From assembly GCA_017860275.1 (NCBI GenBank), contig JAFNAQ010000001.1:1-64000 (forward strand): DNA of 64,000 bases. The letters run 5' to 3'. The stretch is from Bacteroidota bacterium. Lineage in GTDB: Bacteria; Bacteroidota; Bacteroidia; Bacteroidales; P3. The translations under genes and the position numbers were made by a program. The notes beneath the pieces were generated by a model, which made no database searches, had not been told where the DNA came from, and saw only the letters and a list, made by a program, of their open reading frames with translations. How positions within the stretch are numbered: the first letter of the stretch is position 1; each line of letters starts with the position of its first letter. Shown here in pieces: positions 26,203 to 35,415 of this stretch.

Positions 26203-28185
26203 TTAGGTTTGATACGAATCAATTAAATATTTAATTCTTATCAACTCAGCAACCGACCATGCTTGTGCAATACTACCTCCTTGTTTATATGGCGAATTCC
26301 CATCAAACACCTCTGCAACTTGCGCAATACCATAATCCATAATCTCGTTTTCAAACCCTTTATATATTTTGTTAGCTAATTCAAGTCCATCTTTCCCATA
26401 AATCTTCAAATAACCTTCAACAAAATGCCCCAAAAGCCATGTCCAAACAGTACCTTGGTGGTATGCCCTATCCCTTTGCTCTTGAGAGCCAAAATATCTA
26501 TCCTTATATTCAGGATGAGTCGGACTCAAGGTTCTTAGACCATAAGGCGTAAGTAATTCTTTTTTTACCCTTTCAATAATCAGACGACGAATCTTTTCAC
26601 TTACACAATTATATTTTAATGAAGTTGCAATTATCATATTTGGTCTAACACTGAAATCAAAATTATAACCATCTACAAAATCAGCAAGATAGCCAAAGAC
26701 CTTACTCCAAAATGTCTTTTTGAAATTCTCTGGAATAGTCTCTGCCAAATCTTTCCACTCTTTTGTAAATCCCTTATCCTTAGCCTCTTTTGCAAGCTCT
26801 AGGGAAAACATTATTGCATTATACCACAAAGCATTTATCTCTACACACATTCCCTTTCTCTGCGTAATAGGATTTCCATCTACTATTGCATCCATCCATG
26901 TAAGCGACTTTGCATTCTCACCAGAGTAAATAAGTCCATTTTCTAACATCTTGATATTATCCATCTCGGAGTATCGATAAGAGTTAAGTATCTTTTCCAT
27001 AACCCATTTATACTCTTTCCATACTTTTTTCTTATCTCCTATTTTATCAGTATATTGCTGTAAAGCCCAGAAAAACCACATAGGTGCATCGGCAGAATTA
27101 TATGCACAATCTCCAGAAAAACCTAGATTTGGGAATAAACCTCCTTTCATATCGGAGATTAATGTATCTAGAGCCTTTTTGAACAAGCCCATATCGTTTA
27201 AACCTATGCAAAGACCAGGAAGAGAGATAAAGGTATCTCTTGACCAGCGTCCAAACCATGGGTATCCTGCCAAGATATTCACATTATCTCCTTTTTCAAC
27301 AAAGAACATTTTTGCGGCTCTTCTTAATATTGCCTCAAATGAGTCTAATTTCTCTCTTTGTTTTTTCTCTTTCTTAAAGACTTCCTTTATTTGCTTTGGA
27401 TCAATTTCATTTATTGATGCAGTAAAATATAATTCATCTCCCTTGCCTAGCTCTGCCTCGAAGTAACCAGGCATCATTAAATCTTCATGAGAATCATATC
27501 CCCTTTCAGCCTCCTTGGTATATTCAAAATTATGATACCAATCGGGAGAATGAATATACCTTACATTTTCAGAAAACTGCAAAGATAATTTATCATACTC
27601 TTTGTATAACCTTATTGAAATACCATTTTCTATTTCCTCAAATGAAGTATCAATATTAGAATTAACCTTGCTTAGGGTATGTCTTTGCCTAAAGGCTAGT
27701 AGAGGATTTAATTGAAGTTTAAATTTCTTCTCACACTCTTTAGCCTTATATTTTATAAATAGCCTTTGATTATTTTGAGAAAACACAAGTTCTTTTGTAA
27801 TTATAATATCTGCAAGTCTATAAGTCCATTTAGGCAACTTAATTAATTCGAATGATTCTAAATACTTATGCCCCTTAGGGAAATATGTATCGTTTGGGTA
27901 ACGATGAAGAGCAAGCCTAAACTGAAAATCATTTTGAATTATTGTTTCATCTAAAGATGATAGAAGAACATGATATTCGTTATCTAATTGAGGTTGCTGG
28001 GCAATAAAGAGTCCATGATACTTCCTTGTATTACAAAGAGCCAGAGTTGTGCAAGCATAAGCCCCAGATAAACTAGTCTCAAGTATTTCTTTCTCTAGAG
28101 AGAACTCTAAATTAATAAGTTGATCCTTTGTAAATACTATCTCATTCATATCGTATAATTTAGAAATATTTTCATCAAACAACAT
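26203..28185 (-). CDS. Glycogen debranching enzyme (amylo-alpha-1,6-glucosidase type)
   Basis: Up to 660 residues, removing alpha-1,6 branch stubs from glycogen. The N-terminal beta-sandwich domain has SLSGAYACTTLALCNTRKYHGLF (about 39-61, typical of GDE_N_bis). The C-terminal GH15/GH133-like barrel has YPWFGRWSRDTFISLPGL (about 305-322), GLIYSGENAKSLTWMDA and GMCVEINALWYNAI with the likely catalytic Asp and Glu, and HQGTVWTWLLGHF. The start at 28185 is doubtful: a -7 element TATATTTG sits only 3-10 nt upstream (complement of 28188-28195), so Met13 (28149) is a plausible true start. It is the first gene of the glycogen operon. Confidence 0.93.
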   Translation of the reverse strand: MLFDENISKLYDMNEIVFTKDQLINLEFSLEKEILETSLSGAYACTTLALCNTRKYHGLFIAQQPQLDNEYHVLLSSLDETIIQNDFQFRLALHRYPNDTYFPKGHKYLESFELIKLPKWTYRLADIIITKELVFSQNNQRLFIKYKAKECEKKFKLQLNPLLAFRQRHTLSKVNSNIDTSFEEIENGISIRLYKEYDKLSLQFSENVRYIHSPDWYHNFEYTKEAERGYDSHEDLMMPGYFEAELGKGDELYFTASINEIDPKQIKEVFKKEKKQREKLDSFEAILRRAAKMFFVEKGDNVNILAGYPWFGRWSRDTFISLPGLCIGLNDMGLFKKALDTLISDMKGGLFPNLGFSGDCAYNSADAPMWFFWALQQYTDKIGDKKKVWKEYKWVMEKILNSYRYSEMDNIKMLENGLIYSGENAKSLTWMDAIVDGNPITQRKGMCVEINALWYNAIMFSLELAKEAKDKGFTKEWKDLAETIPENFKKTFWSKVFGYLADFVDGYNFDFSVRPNMIIATSLKYNCVSEKIRRLIIERVKKELLTPYGLRTLSPTHPEYKDRYFGSQEQRDRAYHQGTVWTWLLGHFVEGYLKIYGKDGLELANKIYKGFENEIMDYGIAQVAEVFDGNSPYKQGGSIAQAWSVAELIRIKYLIDSYQT

Positions 28186-28347
28186 AACAAATATATAAAC
28201 AAATATCCAATTATTGAACTCACTACTAATTATTAAAAGTTATTTAATATCAACTTAACAATAAATCTATTTCAATAACTTATTAATCTTCATTTTATGG
28301 TTATAATGCTATTTGAATTATTTTTTAATTAAGATTATATTTTTATG

Positions 28348-28355
28348 TATATTTG
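28348..28355 (+). promoter_or_regulatory. -7 element for the ferredoxin/lipoprotein pair
   Basis: TATATTTG fits TAnnTTTG. It places transcription start near 28362, which rules out a TTG start at 28353 for the next gene and supports the ATG at 28380. Confidence 0.6.
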
Positions 28356-28379
28356 CAGCCATTAAAAAAATTAGAACCT

Positions 28380-29492
28380 ATGAAAAAAACGCTATTATTT
28401 ATTCTGTCTTTGATTATTTCTTCAACAAGTATTATATATGCTCAAAAGAGCACTGCTTATAACGATAACAAAGATAGCACTGCAATTGTTTATTTTATAA
28501 AGGAAATAACTCCTGAGAATGTATTAAAGCTCTATAAAGCCTTAGGCGTTGAATATAAAGGAAAGACTGGAGTGAAAATTCATTTTGGTGAAGACGGAAA
28601 TAAGAACTTTTTAAATCCAGAACTTACAAGACCTTTGATGCAATATACAAAAGCTACTTGGGTTGAAACAAATGTACTTTATGTTGGCAAGCGTCGTTTT
28701 ACCGATCAACATATTGCACTAGCTAAAGAGCATGGGTTTACTTTTGCACCAATAGATATTCTTGACTCAGATGGAGAAATAGATATTAATACAGAAAAAA
28801 TGGGCTTTAAGCACTATAAGAAGATTAAGGCTGGTTCTAAGTTTGATAATTATGATAACTATATAATTTATTCTCATTTCAAGGGTCATGGCTCTGCTGG
28901 ATTTGGTGGTGCAATAAAAAATCTTGCAATGGGATTTGCTTCACCTGGAGGCAAAATGGCTCAACATGCATCAGAGGTTCCAATGATTAAAGACAAGACA
29001 AAATGCACTAAATGTTCAAACTGTATAAACAACTGCCCTGCCGATGCTTTGCTTTATGGAGAAGACGGAGATATAATGATTGACCCTAAAAAATGTATAG
29101 GTTGTGCTAAATGTATTGCAGAATGTCCAAGAAAAGTTATCACTCCAAGCAATAATAGACCCGAAACTAATGTTTTCTTAGAAAGATTAGTTGAATATGC
29201 ATATATCTTTCACAATAGAAAGCCTATGACTTACATTAATGTCCTTGCAAACATATCCTCTTCATGCGACTGTTCGGCAAGAGCACCAATGCCTTTCACA
29301 CAAGATATTGGGATGTTGGCTTCAAATGATATTGTTGCTATTGAGCAAGCCTCTCATGACCTTGTTTCAAAAGGACATAAATGCGAAGATGCTTTCTTAA
29401 AAGAGAGCGGAGTAAGTGGACTTGGTCAAATAATATATGCAGAACAACTAAAAATGGGAACAAGAAAATATAAATTAGTAGAGATAAAATAA
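28380..29492 (+). CDS. Exported DUF362-type protein with two 4Fe-4S ferredoxin motifs
   Basis: A 370-residue protein. A Sec-type signal (MKKTLLFILSLIISSTSIIYAQ, residues 1-22) precedes a DUF362-like domain (VKIHFGEDGNKNFL, SHFKGHGSAGFGGAIKNLAMG). Two classic [4Fe-4S] motifs follow, CTKCSNCINNCP and CIGCAKCIAECP, then a Cys-rich SSSCDCSARAP. The signal has no twin-arginine motif, odd for a cluster protein that would normally fold before export. The ATG at 28380 is used because the in-frame upstream TTG lies inside the -7 element. Electron partner and role are unknown. It pairs with a lipoprotein gene 10 nt downstream. Confidence 0.82.
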   Translation: MKKTLLFILSLIISSTSIIYAQKSTAYNDNKDSTAIVYFIKEITPENVLKLYKALGVEYKGKTGVKIHFGEDGNKNFLNPELTRPLMQYTKATWVETNVLYVGKRRFTDQHIALAKEHGFTFAPIDILDSDGEIDINTEKMGFKHYKKIKAGSKFDNYDNYIIYSHFKGHGSAGFGGAIKNLAMGFASPGGKMAQHASEVPMIKDKTKCTKCSNCINNCPADALLYGEDGDIMIDPKKCIGCAKCIAECPRKVITPSNNRPETNVFLERLVEYAYIFHNRKPMTYINVLANISSSCDCSARAPMPFTQDIGMLASNDIVAIEQASHDLVSKGHKCEDAFLKESGVSGLGQIIYAEQLKMGTRKYKLVEIK

Positions 29493-29502
29493 ATCAATAT
29501 CA

Positions 29503-31026
29503 ATGAATAGTTTTTCTAAATATATTATTTCATTTATTGCATCAATAATTATTGGAGGGCTAGCCCTCGTATCATGTATTTCTGAAGAAGATTATCTTAC
29601 AGACTCATCTGTAAAACTAAAATTCTCTTCCGATACTCTTCGTTTTGATACAGTTTTCACAACAATGGGCTCTGTTACCAAAAAGATAATGATATACAAT
29701 AAAGAAACTAAACCAATAAAGATTGATAATATTACATTAGGTGGAGGTAGAGCTTCTTTTTATCGTTTAAATGTTGATGGAGATACAAGTATTGTTGCCA
29801 AAAACATTGAGATTGGAGCAAAGGATAGTTTATTTATTTTTGCAAGGGTAACAATAGACCCAACGAATCAAAACAATCCATTATTAGTAAGAGATTCAAT
29901 AATTCTTTCCTTTAATAGCAAAAGACAATATATCCAACTTGAGGCATATGGTCAAGATGCATATTATCATGTTGGGAAAAGAGATTTAGGAACAACTGGT
30001 ATTAAATATAGCCTAGCCCAAGATGGAGGACTGCAAAGTGGTTGTATTATTAATGGGAATGAATTAGAATGGAAAAACGATAAACCTCATGTTATTTTTG
30101 GAGTTCTTGCAGTTGATTCAGCATATACTTTAACTATACCCGAAGGAACAAGAATTCATTTAAATTCTAAAGCCGACTTTTGGGTATACACCGATGGCTC
30201 TCTCAAGGTCAATGGCTCTATTCAAAACCCTGTTATATTTGAAGGTATGCGTAAAGATAGTTATTATTCAACACTTCCTGGGCAATGGGGAAAACTATGG
30301 TTCTGGGCAGGGAGCAAGAATAATACTGTAAATAATGCTATTATAAAAAATGGAACAATTGGACTTGTAGCTGACTCATGTGTTACGAATAATATTCCAA
30401 CAGTTGCCTTAACTAATACTAAAATAGAGAATATGTCCTTGCATGGGATTTTATCTCGTGGAGCTTATATTACTGGTGCAAATCTTTTAGTTCAAAATAC
30501 TTCTTCAAATACAGTTGCATTAACAATGGGAGGAAAATACCAATTTGTAAATTGCAGCTTTGCAAATCATTGGTGGTATGACACAAAAAGAAAAGTACCT
30601 ACCCTATTCCTTCAAAACTACTATAAAGATATTAATGGCAATATTATTCTTCGCCAAATAACTGAAGCAAATTTCTACAACACCATAGTATGGGGTTCTC
30701 TTGCAGAAGATGAAATAGGTATAGACAAACAAGATGGTGCGGACTTAAACTATGGATTCGAATCATGTCTTTTAAAGACAAAGTTTCTAAACTCTCAGAA
30801 CCCAAATATCTCTAACTGCATATTAAATGAAGACCCTCTTTTCAATAATCCACAAGATGGAGATTTAAGATTAAAGGCTAACTCTCCTGCTATTGGGAAA
30901 GCAAACCCTACCTATAGTTCATTCTATGCCCCATTCGATATAAATGGAGTTGTTAGATCAAATACTCCTTCAATTGGAGCTTATGAGTACGTTCCAATTA
31001 CAAAATCATTGATTTTACACAAATAA
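29503..31026 (+). CDS. Beta-helix-type outer-surface lipoprotein
   Basis: A 507-residue lipoprotein: membrane-like signal ending in GLALVSC with Cys25 as lipid site. The first domain has LRFDTVFTTMGSVTKKIMIYN (about 46-66), a pattern common at the start of Bacteroidota surface lipoproteins. The centre (about 230-420) has repeated short strands with Asn and Thr turns (NNTVNNAIIKNGTIG, VNCSFANHWW) consistent with a right-handed parallel beta-helix, and the end has ANSPAIGKANPTYS...GAYEY, typical of choice-of-anchor/polysaccharide-lyase-like repeats. It probably binds or trims a glycan, but no catalytic residues can be assigned. Confidence 0.75.
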   Translation: MNSFSKYIISFIASIIIGGLALVSCISEEDYLTDSSVKLKFSSDTLRFDTVFTTMGSVTKKIMIYNKETKPIKIDNITLGGGRASFYRLNVDGDTSIVAKNIEIGAKDSLFIFARVTIDPTNQNNPLLVRDSIILSFNSKRQYIQLEAYGQDAYYHVGKRDLGTTGIKYSLAQDGGLQSGCIINGNELEWKNDKPHVIFGVLAVDSAYTLTIPEGTRIHLNSKADFWVYTDGSLKVNGSIQNPVIFEGMRKDSYYSTLPGQWGKLWFWAGSKNNTVNNAIIKNGTIGLVADSCVTNNIPTVALTNTKIENMSLHGILSRGAYITGANLLVQNTSSNTVALTMGGKYQFVNCSFANHWWYDTKRKVPTLFLQNYYKDINGNIILRQITEANFYNTIVWGSLAEDEIGIDKQDGADLNYGFESCLLKTKFLNSQNPNISNCILNEDPLFNNPQDGDLRLKANSPAIGKANPTYSSFYAPFDINGVVRSNTPSIGAYEYVPITKSLILHK

Positions 31027-31044
31027 TACCTAATTAAAATTTCA

Positions 31045-31125
31045 TATGTTGCCAACATAATAATCATATGTTGGCAACATAGTTTTAATAAGTTGGCAAC
31101 ATAGTAACGATATGTTGGCAACATA
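31045..31125. repeat. 22-bp-pitch palindromic array (array 3)
   Basis: Four 15-bp palindromes of form TATGTTG-S-CAACATA start at 31045, 31067, 31089 and 31111, exactly 22 bp apart. Only one arm base varies (copy 3 starts TAAGTTG) and the central base is C, G, G, G. The 7-nt spacers (ATAATCA, GTTTTAA, GTAACGA) are not conserved. The array starts 19 nt after the lipoprotein stop and ends about 120 nt before the ppdK promoter. The remainder of the 305-nt gap is plain AT-rich sequence. Confidence 0.92.
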
Positions 31126-31242
31126 TGAGAATAAGATTTGATTTTATTATAGCAATACTTGATATAAATATCTTTTAAAGCTATTGTATATTAAATTTGT
31201 ATTAATTAGAGTATTTATTCTCCCTAAAACACATTTTTTGAC

Positions 31243-31250
31243 TATCTTTG
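31243..31250 (+). promoter_or_regulatory. -7 element of ppdK
   Basis: TATCTTTG matches TAnnTTTG, followed by GCACGC where transcription would begin, giving a leader of about 75 nt with a small hairpin (TTGCT...AGCAA near 31261-31275) and an A-rich stretch before the ATG. A -33 box is not clear. Confidence 0.55.
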
Positions 31251-31331
31251 CACGCTTGACTTGCTAGGAAAGCAATTGAAATGAGGATAATACCTTAAAA
31301 TATATTTTTAATTTTAAACATTTTAAAGAAA

Positions 31332-34043
31332 ATGGCAAAAAAGTACGTTTATTTCTTTGGTGGTAAGACTGCTGAAGGAAAAGCCGACATGAAGAATTTG
31401 TTGGGTGGAAAAGGAGCTAATTTAGCAGAAATGTGTCTATTAGGGCTACCTGTTCCTGCTGGTTTAACTATTACAACAGAATGTTGTACTGATTATTACG
31501 ATAATAATGCACAACTTCCTGCTGGTTTAATGGATGAAGTTTGGGCTGGAATGAGCAAGGTTGAAGAAGCAATGGGCTTAAAATATGGCGATGCTGAAAA
31601 CTGTTTATTATTGTCTTGTCGTTCAGGTGCTAGAGCTTCTATGCCTGGTATGATGGACACTGTTTTAAATATTGGTCTTTCATCGGTTACTATACCTGGA
31701 TTAATCAAAAAAACTAATAACCCTCGTTTTGTTTATGACTCATATCGTCGTTTAATTATGATGTATGCTGACGTTGTAATGGAAAAAGCTGAAGGAAGAG
31801 AACCTGCTAAGGGTATTGGTATCCGTCGTTTACTTGATGAAATGTTAGATGAATACAAACATTCAAAAGGATGTGCTTCTGATACTGATTTAACTACAGA
31901 AGACTTAATGTTCTTAGCTGATGCTTTCAAGAAAGCTGTTAAGGAAAACATTGGAGTTGAATTCCCAGACGATGCTGCTAAACAATTAGAAGGTGGTATA
32001 ATGGCTGTATTCAAATCTTGGAACGGAAAGAAAGCTATCTCATACAGAAGAATTGAAGGTATTCCAGATGATTGGGGTACTGCAGTAAACGTTCAAGCAA
32101 TGGTATTTGGTAATATGGGCGATGGTTCAGCTACTGGTGTAGCTTTTACTCGTAACCCTGCTACTGGAGAAAATCAATTCTATGGTGAATGGTTAGTAAA
32201 TGCACAAGGTGAAGACGTTGTTGCTGGTATCCGTACTCCAAACCCATTAAACGATGACACTAAGAATGATCAAAACTCTCACCTTCATTCAATGCAAGAA
32301 AGCATGCCTGGAACATATAAAGAGCTTTGTGATATCCGTGCTATCTTAGAAGAAGCATATAAAGATATGTTAGATATTGAGTTTACTATTCAAGATGGTA
32401 AATTATATATGTTACAATGCCGCGTTGGAAAACGTACAGGTGTTGCAGCACTTACTCTTGCTATGGAAATGCTAAAAGAAGGCTTAATTGACGAAAAAGA
32501 AGCTATCCGTAGAGTTCAACCAGCTCAACTAGACGAACTTCTTCACCCTATCTTAGATTCTAGAGACGAAGCAAAACAAACTGTTATTGCAAAAGGTCTT
32601 CCTGCAGGTCCTGGTGGTTCTGTTGGTGTAATTGCATTCACTTCAGAAGAAGCTATGCGTTTAGAGAAACTAGGCATCAAAAATATCTTAGTTCGTGAAG
32701 AAACTAACCCAGAAGATGTTGAAGGTATGCGTGCTGCTGATGGTATCTTAACTGCTCGTGGAGGTATGACATCTCACGCTGCTCTTGTTGCAAGAGGTTG
32801 GGGAAAATGTTGTATTGTAGGTTGTGAAGCTGTAAAGATTAATCTTGATGCTAAAACTGTTACTATCAACGGAAAAACATATAAAGAAGGTGATGTATTG
32901 AGTTTAAATGGAACTAAAGGTTTTGTTTATGATGTAGCTGTTGAAATGGTTGACGCTACTGAAAACCCATTATTCCAAAACTTCATGCAATTAGTTGATA
33001 AATACAGAACAATGGGTGTTAGAACAAATGCTGATACTCCAGAAGATGCTGCTAATGCTATTGCTTTTGGTGCTGAAGGTATTGGTTTATTCCGTATAGA
33101 ACATATGTTCTATGGAAAGAACTCAGAAGCTCCTCTTGCTGTACTTAGAAAAATGATTCTTGCAAAGGATACAGAAGAAAGAAAACAACGTCTTGCTGAA
33201 TTACACCCACATATCAAAGAAGCTGTTAAGGGTACAATGAAGGTAATGGACGGAAAACCTGTAACATTCCGTTTAATTGACCCACCACTTCACGAATTTG
33301 TTCCTCAAACTGAAGACAAACAAAGAGAACTTGCTGCTGAGCTTGGAATTTCTTTCGAAGAAATCCACACTCGTATCGAAGCTCTTCACGAAGTTAACCC
33401 AATGATGGGTCTACGTGGTGTTCGTCTAGGTATCATATACCCAGAAATCACAGCTACTCAATTCGATGCTTTGTTTGAAGCTACTGCTGAACTATCTAAA
33501 GAAGGATTTAATCCAAAATTAGAAATAATGGTTCCTCTTACAGTTGCTGTAACAGAACTTAGACATCAAAAAGCAATTGCTGACGAAAAACTTGCAGAAG
33601 TTGAAGCTCGCACAGGAATGAAGATTGATTACCTTTATGGTACTATGATCGAAATACCAAGAGCTACTCTTGTTGCTGATGAAATTGCACAGGTTGCTGA
33701 TTTCTTCTCTTTCGGAACAAATGACTTAACACAAATGACATTTGGTTTCTCTCGTGATGACGTAAATGCTATTATCGGAGAATACAAAGACCAAAAGATT
33801 ATCCCAGCTGACCCATTCCAAACACTAGATCAAGAAGGTGTTGGACAATTGGTTGCAACTGGAGTTCAAAAAGGTCGTTCTACTAAGGCTAACTTAAAAG
33901 TTGGTGTTTGTGGAGAACATGGTGGAGACCCTGCATCTGTAGAATTCTTCTTCCATACTGGAATGAACTATGTTTCTTGTTCTCCTTTCCGTGTGCCAGT
34001 TGCACGCCTAGCAGCAACACAAGCAGCAATCAACAAAAAATAA
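31332..34043 (+). CDS. ppdK: Pyruvate, phosphate dikinase
   Basis: Interconverts pyruvate, ATP and phosphate with phosphoenolpyruvate, AMP and pyrophosphate, in Bacteroidota often running toward ATP or pyruvate formation in PPi-linked glycolysis. The 903-residue length is standard. Seen in order: N-terminal ATP-grasp (KNLLGGKGANLAEM, about 21), the swivelling phospho-His domain GGMTSHAALVARGWGKCC (about 479-496), and the PEP-binding barrel with GIGLFRIEHMF, EIMVPLTV, FFSFGTNDLTQMTFGFSRDD and GVCGEHGGDP near the end. It uses CGT arginine codons far more than neighbouring genes, which use AGA, a sign of high expression. It has its own promoter and terminator. Confidence 0.98.
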   Translation: MAKKYVYFFGGKTAEGKADMKNLLGGKGANLAEMCLLGLPVPAGLTITTECCTDYYDNNAQLPAGLMDEVWAGMSKVEEAMGLKYGDAENCLLLSCRSGARASMPGMMDTVLNIGLSSVTIPGLIKKTNNPRFVYDSYRRLIMMYADVVMEKAEGREPAKGIGIRRLLDEMLDEYKHSKGCASDTDLTTEDLMFLADAFKKAVKENIGVEFPDDAAKQLEGGIMAVFKSWNGKKAISYRRIEGIPDDWGTAVNVQAMVFGNMGDGSATGVAFTRNPATGENQFYGEWLVNAQGEDVVAGIRTPNPLNDDTKNDQNSHLHSMQESMPGTYKELCDIRAILEEAYKDMLDIEFTIQDGKLYMLQCRVGKRTGVAALTLAMEMLKEGLIDEKEAIRRVQPAQLDELLHPILDSRDEAKQTVIAKGLPAGPGGSVGVIAFTSEEAMRLEKLGIKNILVREETNPEDVEGMRAADGILTARGGMTSHAALVARGWGKCCIVGCEAVKINLDAKTVTINGKTYKEGDVLSLNGTKGFVYDVAVEMVDATENPLFQNFMQLVDKYRTMGVRTNADTPEDAANAIAFGAEGIGLFRIEHMFYGKNSEAPLAVLRKMILAKDTEERKQRLAELHPHIKEAVKGTMKVMDGKPVTFRLIDPPLHEFVPQTEDKQRELAAELGISFEEIHTRIEALHEVNPMMGLRGVRLGIIYPEITATQFDALFEATAELSKEGFNPKLEIMVPLTVAVTELRHQKAIADEKLAEVEARTGMKIDYLYGTMIEIPRATLVADEIAQVADFFSFGTNDLTQMTFGFSRDDVNAIIGEYKDQKIIPADPFQTLDQEGVGQLVATGVQKGRSTKANLKVGVCGEHGGDPASVEFFFHTGMNYVSCSPFRVPVARLAATQAAINKK

Positions 34044-34065
34044 TATCTTATAATAAGATAAAAAC

Positions 34066-34102
34066 AAAAAAAGCTGTCTCTTAACTGAGGCAGCTTTTTT
34101 TA
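34066..34102. terminator. Bidirectional terminator between ppdK and the M28 peptidase gene
   Basis: AAAAAAGCTGTCTC (34067-34080) pairs with GAGGCAGCTTTTTT (34087-34100) over a 6-nt loop, with a T run on each strand. It serves ppdK and the converging peptidase gene. Confidence 0.88.
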
Positions 34103-34124
34103 TTCATAAATTTTGACCTAAAAA

Positions 34125-35384
34125 CTATTCTTTCACGAACTCAGTTATTAGGGTAAACGTCTTTTGGTAATTGTCGAGATATAGATTTTCATAATTATCT
34201 TCAAGGGTATGATGAATATTAAAGGCATCTCCTGTTTCCATAATTAAGAATATTGATGGTACATGCTTTTGGGCAAAAGGGTAATGGTCGCTATTGCCTG
34301 CTAGTTCTCCCTTATCCAATTTTGTAAATAGATTTAGCTTATTATTGATTGCATTAAATCTTTCCAAACCCTTTTCTCCTTCTGTGCTTACCTCAACATA
34401 AACATCTTTTGAGTTATCGGCTATCATATCTAAATTGATTAGGTACTTTATCTTATCCAATGGTAAAAGTGGATTTTCTGCGTAGTGTGTTGAGCCTAAT
34501 AAACCTACTTCTTCTCCTGCAACTGAAAGGAATACAATATTGTAGTTTGGAGTGTTTTCTTTCTTTGAATAATATTCTGCTAAGCTTAATAGCATTGCTG
34601 TGCCTGATGCATTATCGTTTGCTCCTGGATAATAGATATCTTTCCCCAAATGTCCTAAATGATCATAATGTGCAACAAATACTACGGTTGAGTCGGTGGT
34701 AGATTTCCCTTTTATTTGAGCAATTACATTCGAGCTTTTATAGTCTTTCAATAGTTGATTATCTACATCAATATTAATTGTATTTGCATTCTTTGGAAAT
34801 TTGCTGTCTACCCAAACTATGGTTTGTTCCATTACTTTGGAGCTATAAGCCTTATAGAACTTCAAAGGAGTATCCCACACTTTAATAACTCCTCTCATCT
34901 TTGTTTTATATAGTCGGCTAATTTCTTTTGAATGCTGTCTTAGAAAGCTAAAGTCAATGACAATAAATGTGTTTTCAAACTCTGGCTTATTGAAATCTTC
35001 TATTATCTTTTCAATTTCAAAGTTCTTTTGGTCAATATAATAAAGCTTATACTCGCCTTTTGCTCCACTAGAGAACTCCCTCATAACAAATTCTTTCCCT
35101 GGTCTTAACTCCTTTCCATCAACAGAGAGCTTCATATTGCCATGAAACACATTTACATCAAAACTAAATTCTTGGAAATAAGAACCCCTAACAGGCTTTG
35201 CCCCTATTCTTTTATACTGTTTAGCAATATACTCTGCTGCTTTCTTATCCCCTTCTTTATAATATCCCCTACCCTCATATTTCTTAGAACTAAGCTCTTT
35301 TATATATGATTGATAGTTTTGAACATTCTGTGCTTGAGCGCCTAAACACAAAATAAATAATAACACAAAAAATAATCTTTTCAT
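34125..35384 (-). CDS. M28 family zinc aminopeptidase, exported
   Basis: A 419-residue exported peptidase (signal 1-18, cleaved after GAQA). Zinc ligands of the M28 fold are in VFVAHYDHLGHLG (His, Asp of HYD), YPGANDNASGTAM (bridging Asp), SVAGEEVGLLGS (catalytic and ligand Glu-Glu), INLDMIAD (Asp) and GNSDHYPF (His). An inserted PA-like segment between about 100 and 215 precedes the catalytic part. It probably trims N-terminal residues from peptides in the periplasm or at the cell surface, fitting a peptide-fermenting lifestyle. Confidence 0.92.
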   Translation of the reverse strand: MKRLFFVLLFILCLGAQAQNVQNYQSYIKELSSKKYEGRGYYKEGDKKAAEYIAKQYKRIGAKPVRGSYFQEFSFDVNVFHGNMKLSVDGKELRPGKEFVMREFSSGAKGEYKLYYIDQKNFEIEKIIEDFNKPEFENTFIVIDFSFLRQHSKEISRLYKTKMRGVIKVWDTPLKFYKAYSSKVMEQTIVWVDSKFPKNANTINIDVDNQLLKDYKSSNVIAQIKGKSTTDSTVVFVAHYDHLGHLGKDIYYPGANDNASGTAMLLSLAEYYSKKENTPNYNIVFLSVAGEEVGLLGSTHYAENPLLPLDKIKYLINLDMIADNSKDVYVEVSTEGEKGLERFNAINNKLNLFTKLDKGELAGNSDHYPFAQKHVPSIFLIMETGDAFNIHHTLEDNYENLYLDNYQKTFTLITEFVKE

Positions 35385-35415
35385 TTTTAAATTGTAATTT
35401 TTAAATTATTTGTAG

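Noticed and set aside
28353-28379. A TTG start adding nine residues to the DUF362 protein.
   Set aside because: The TTG lies inside the -7 promoter element and would push a signal peptide inward.
31251-31331. A riboswitch in the ppdK leader.
   Set aside because: Only one small hairpin is visible and no known riboswitch motif can be recognised.
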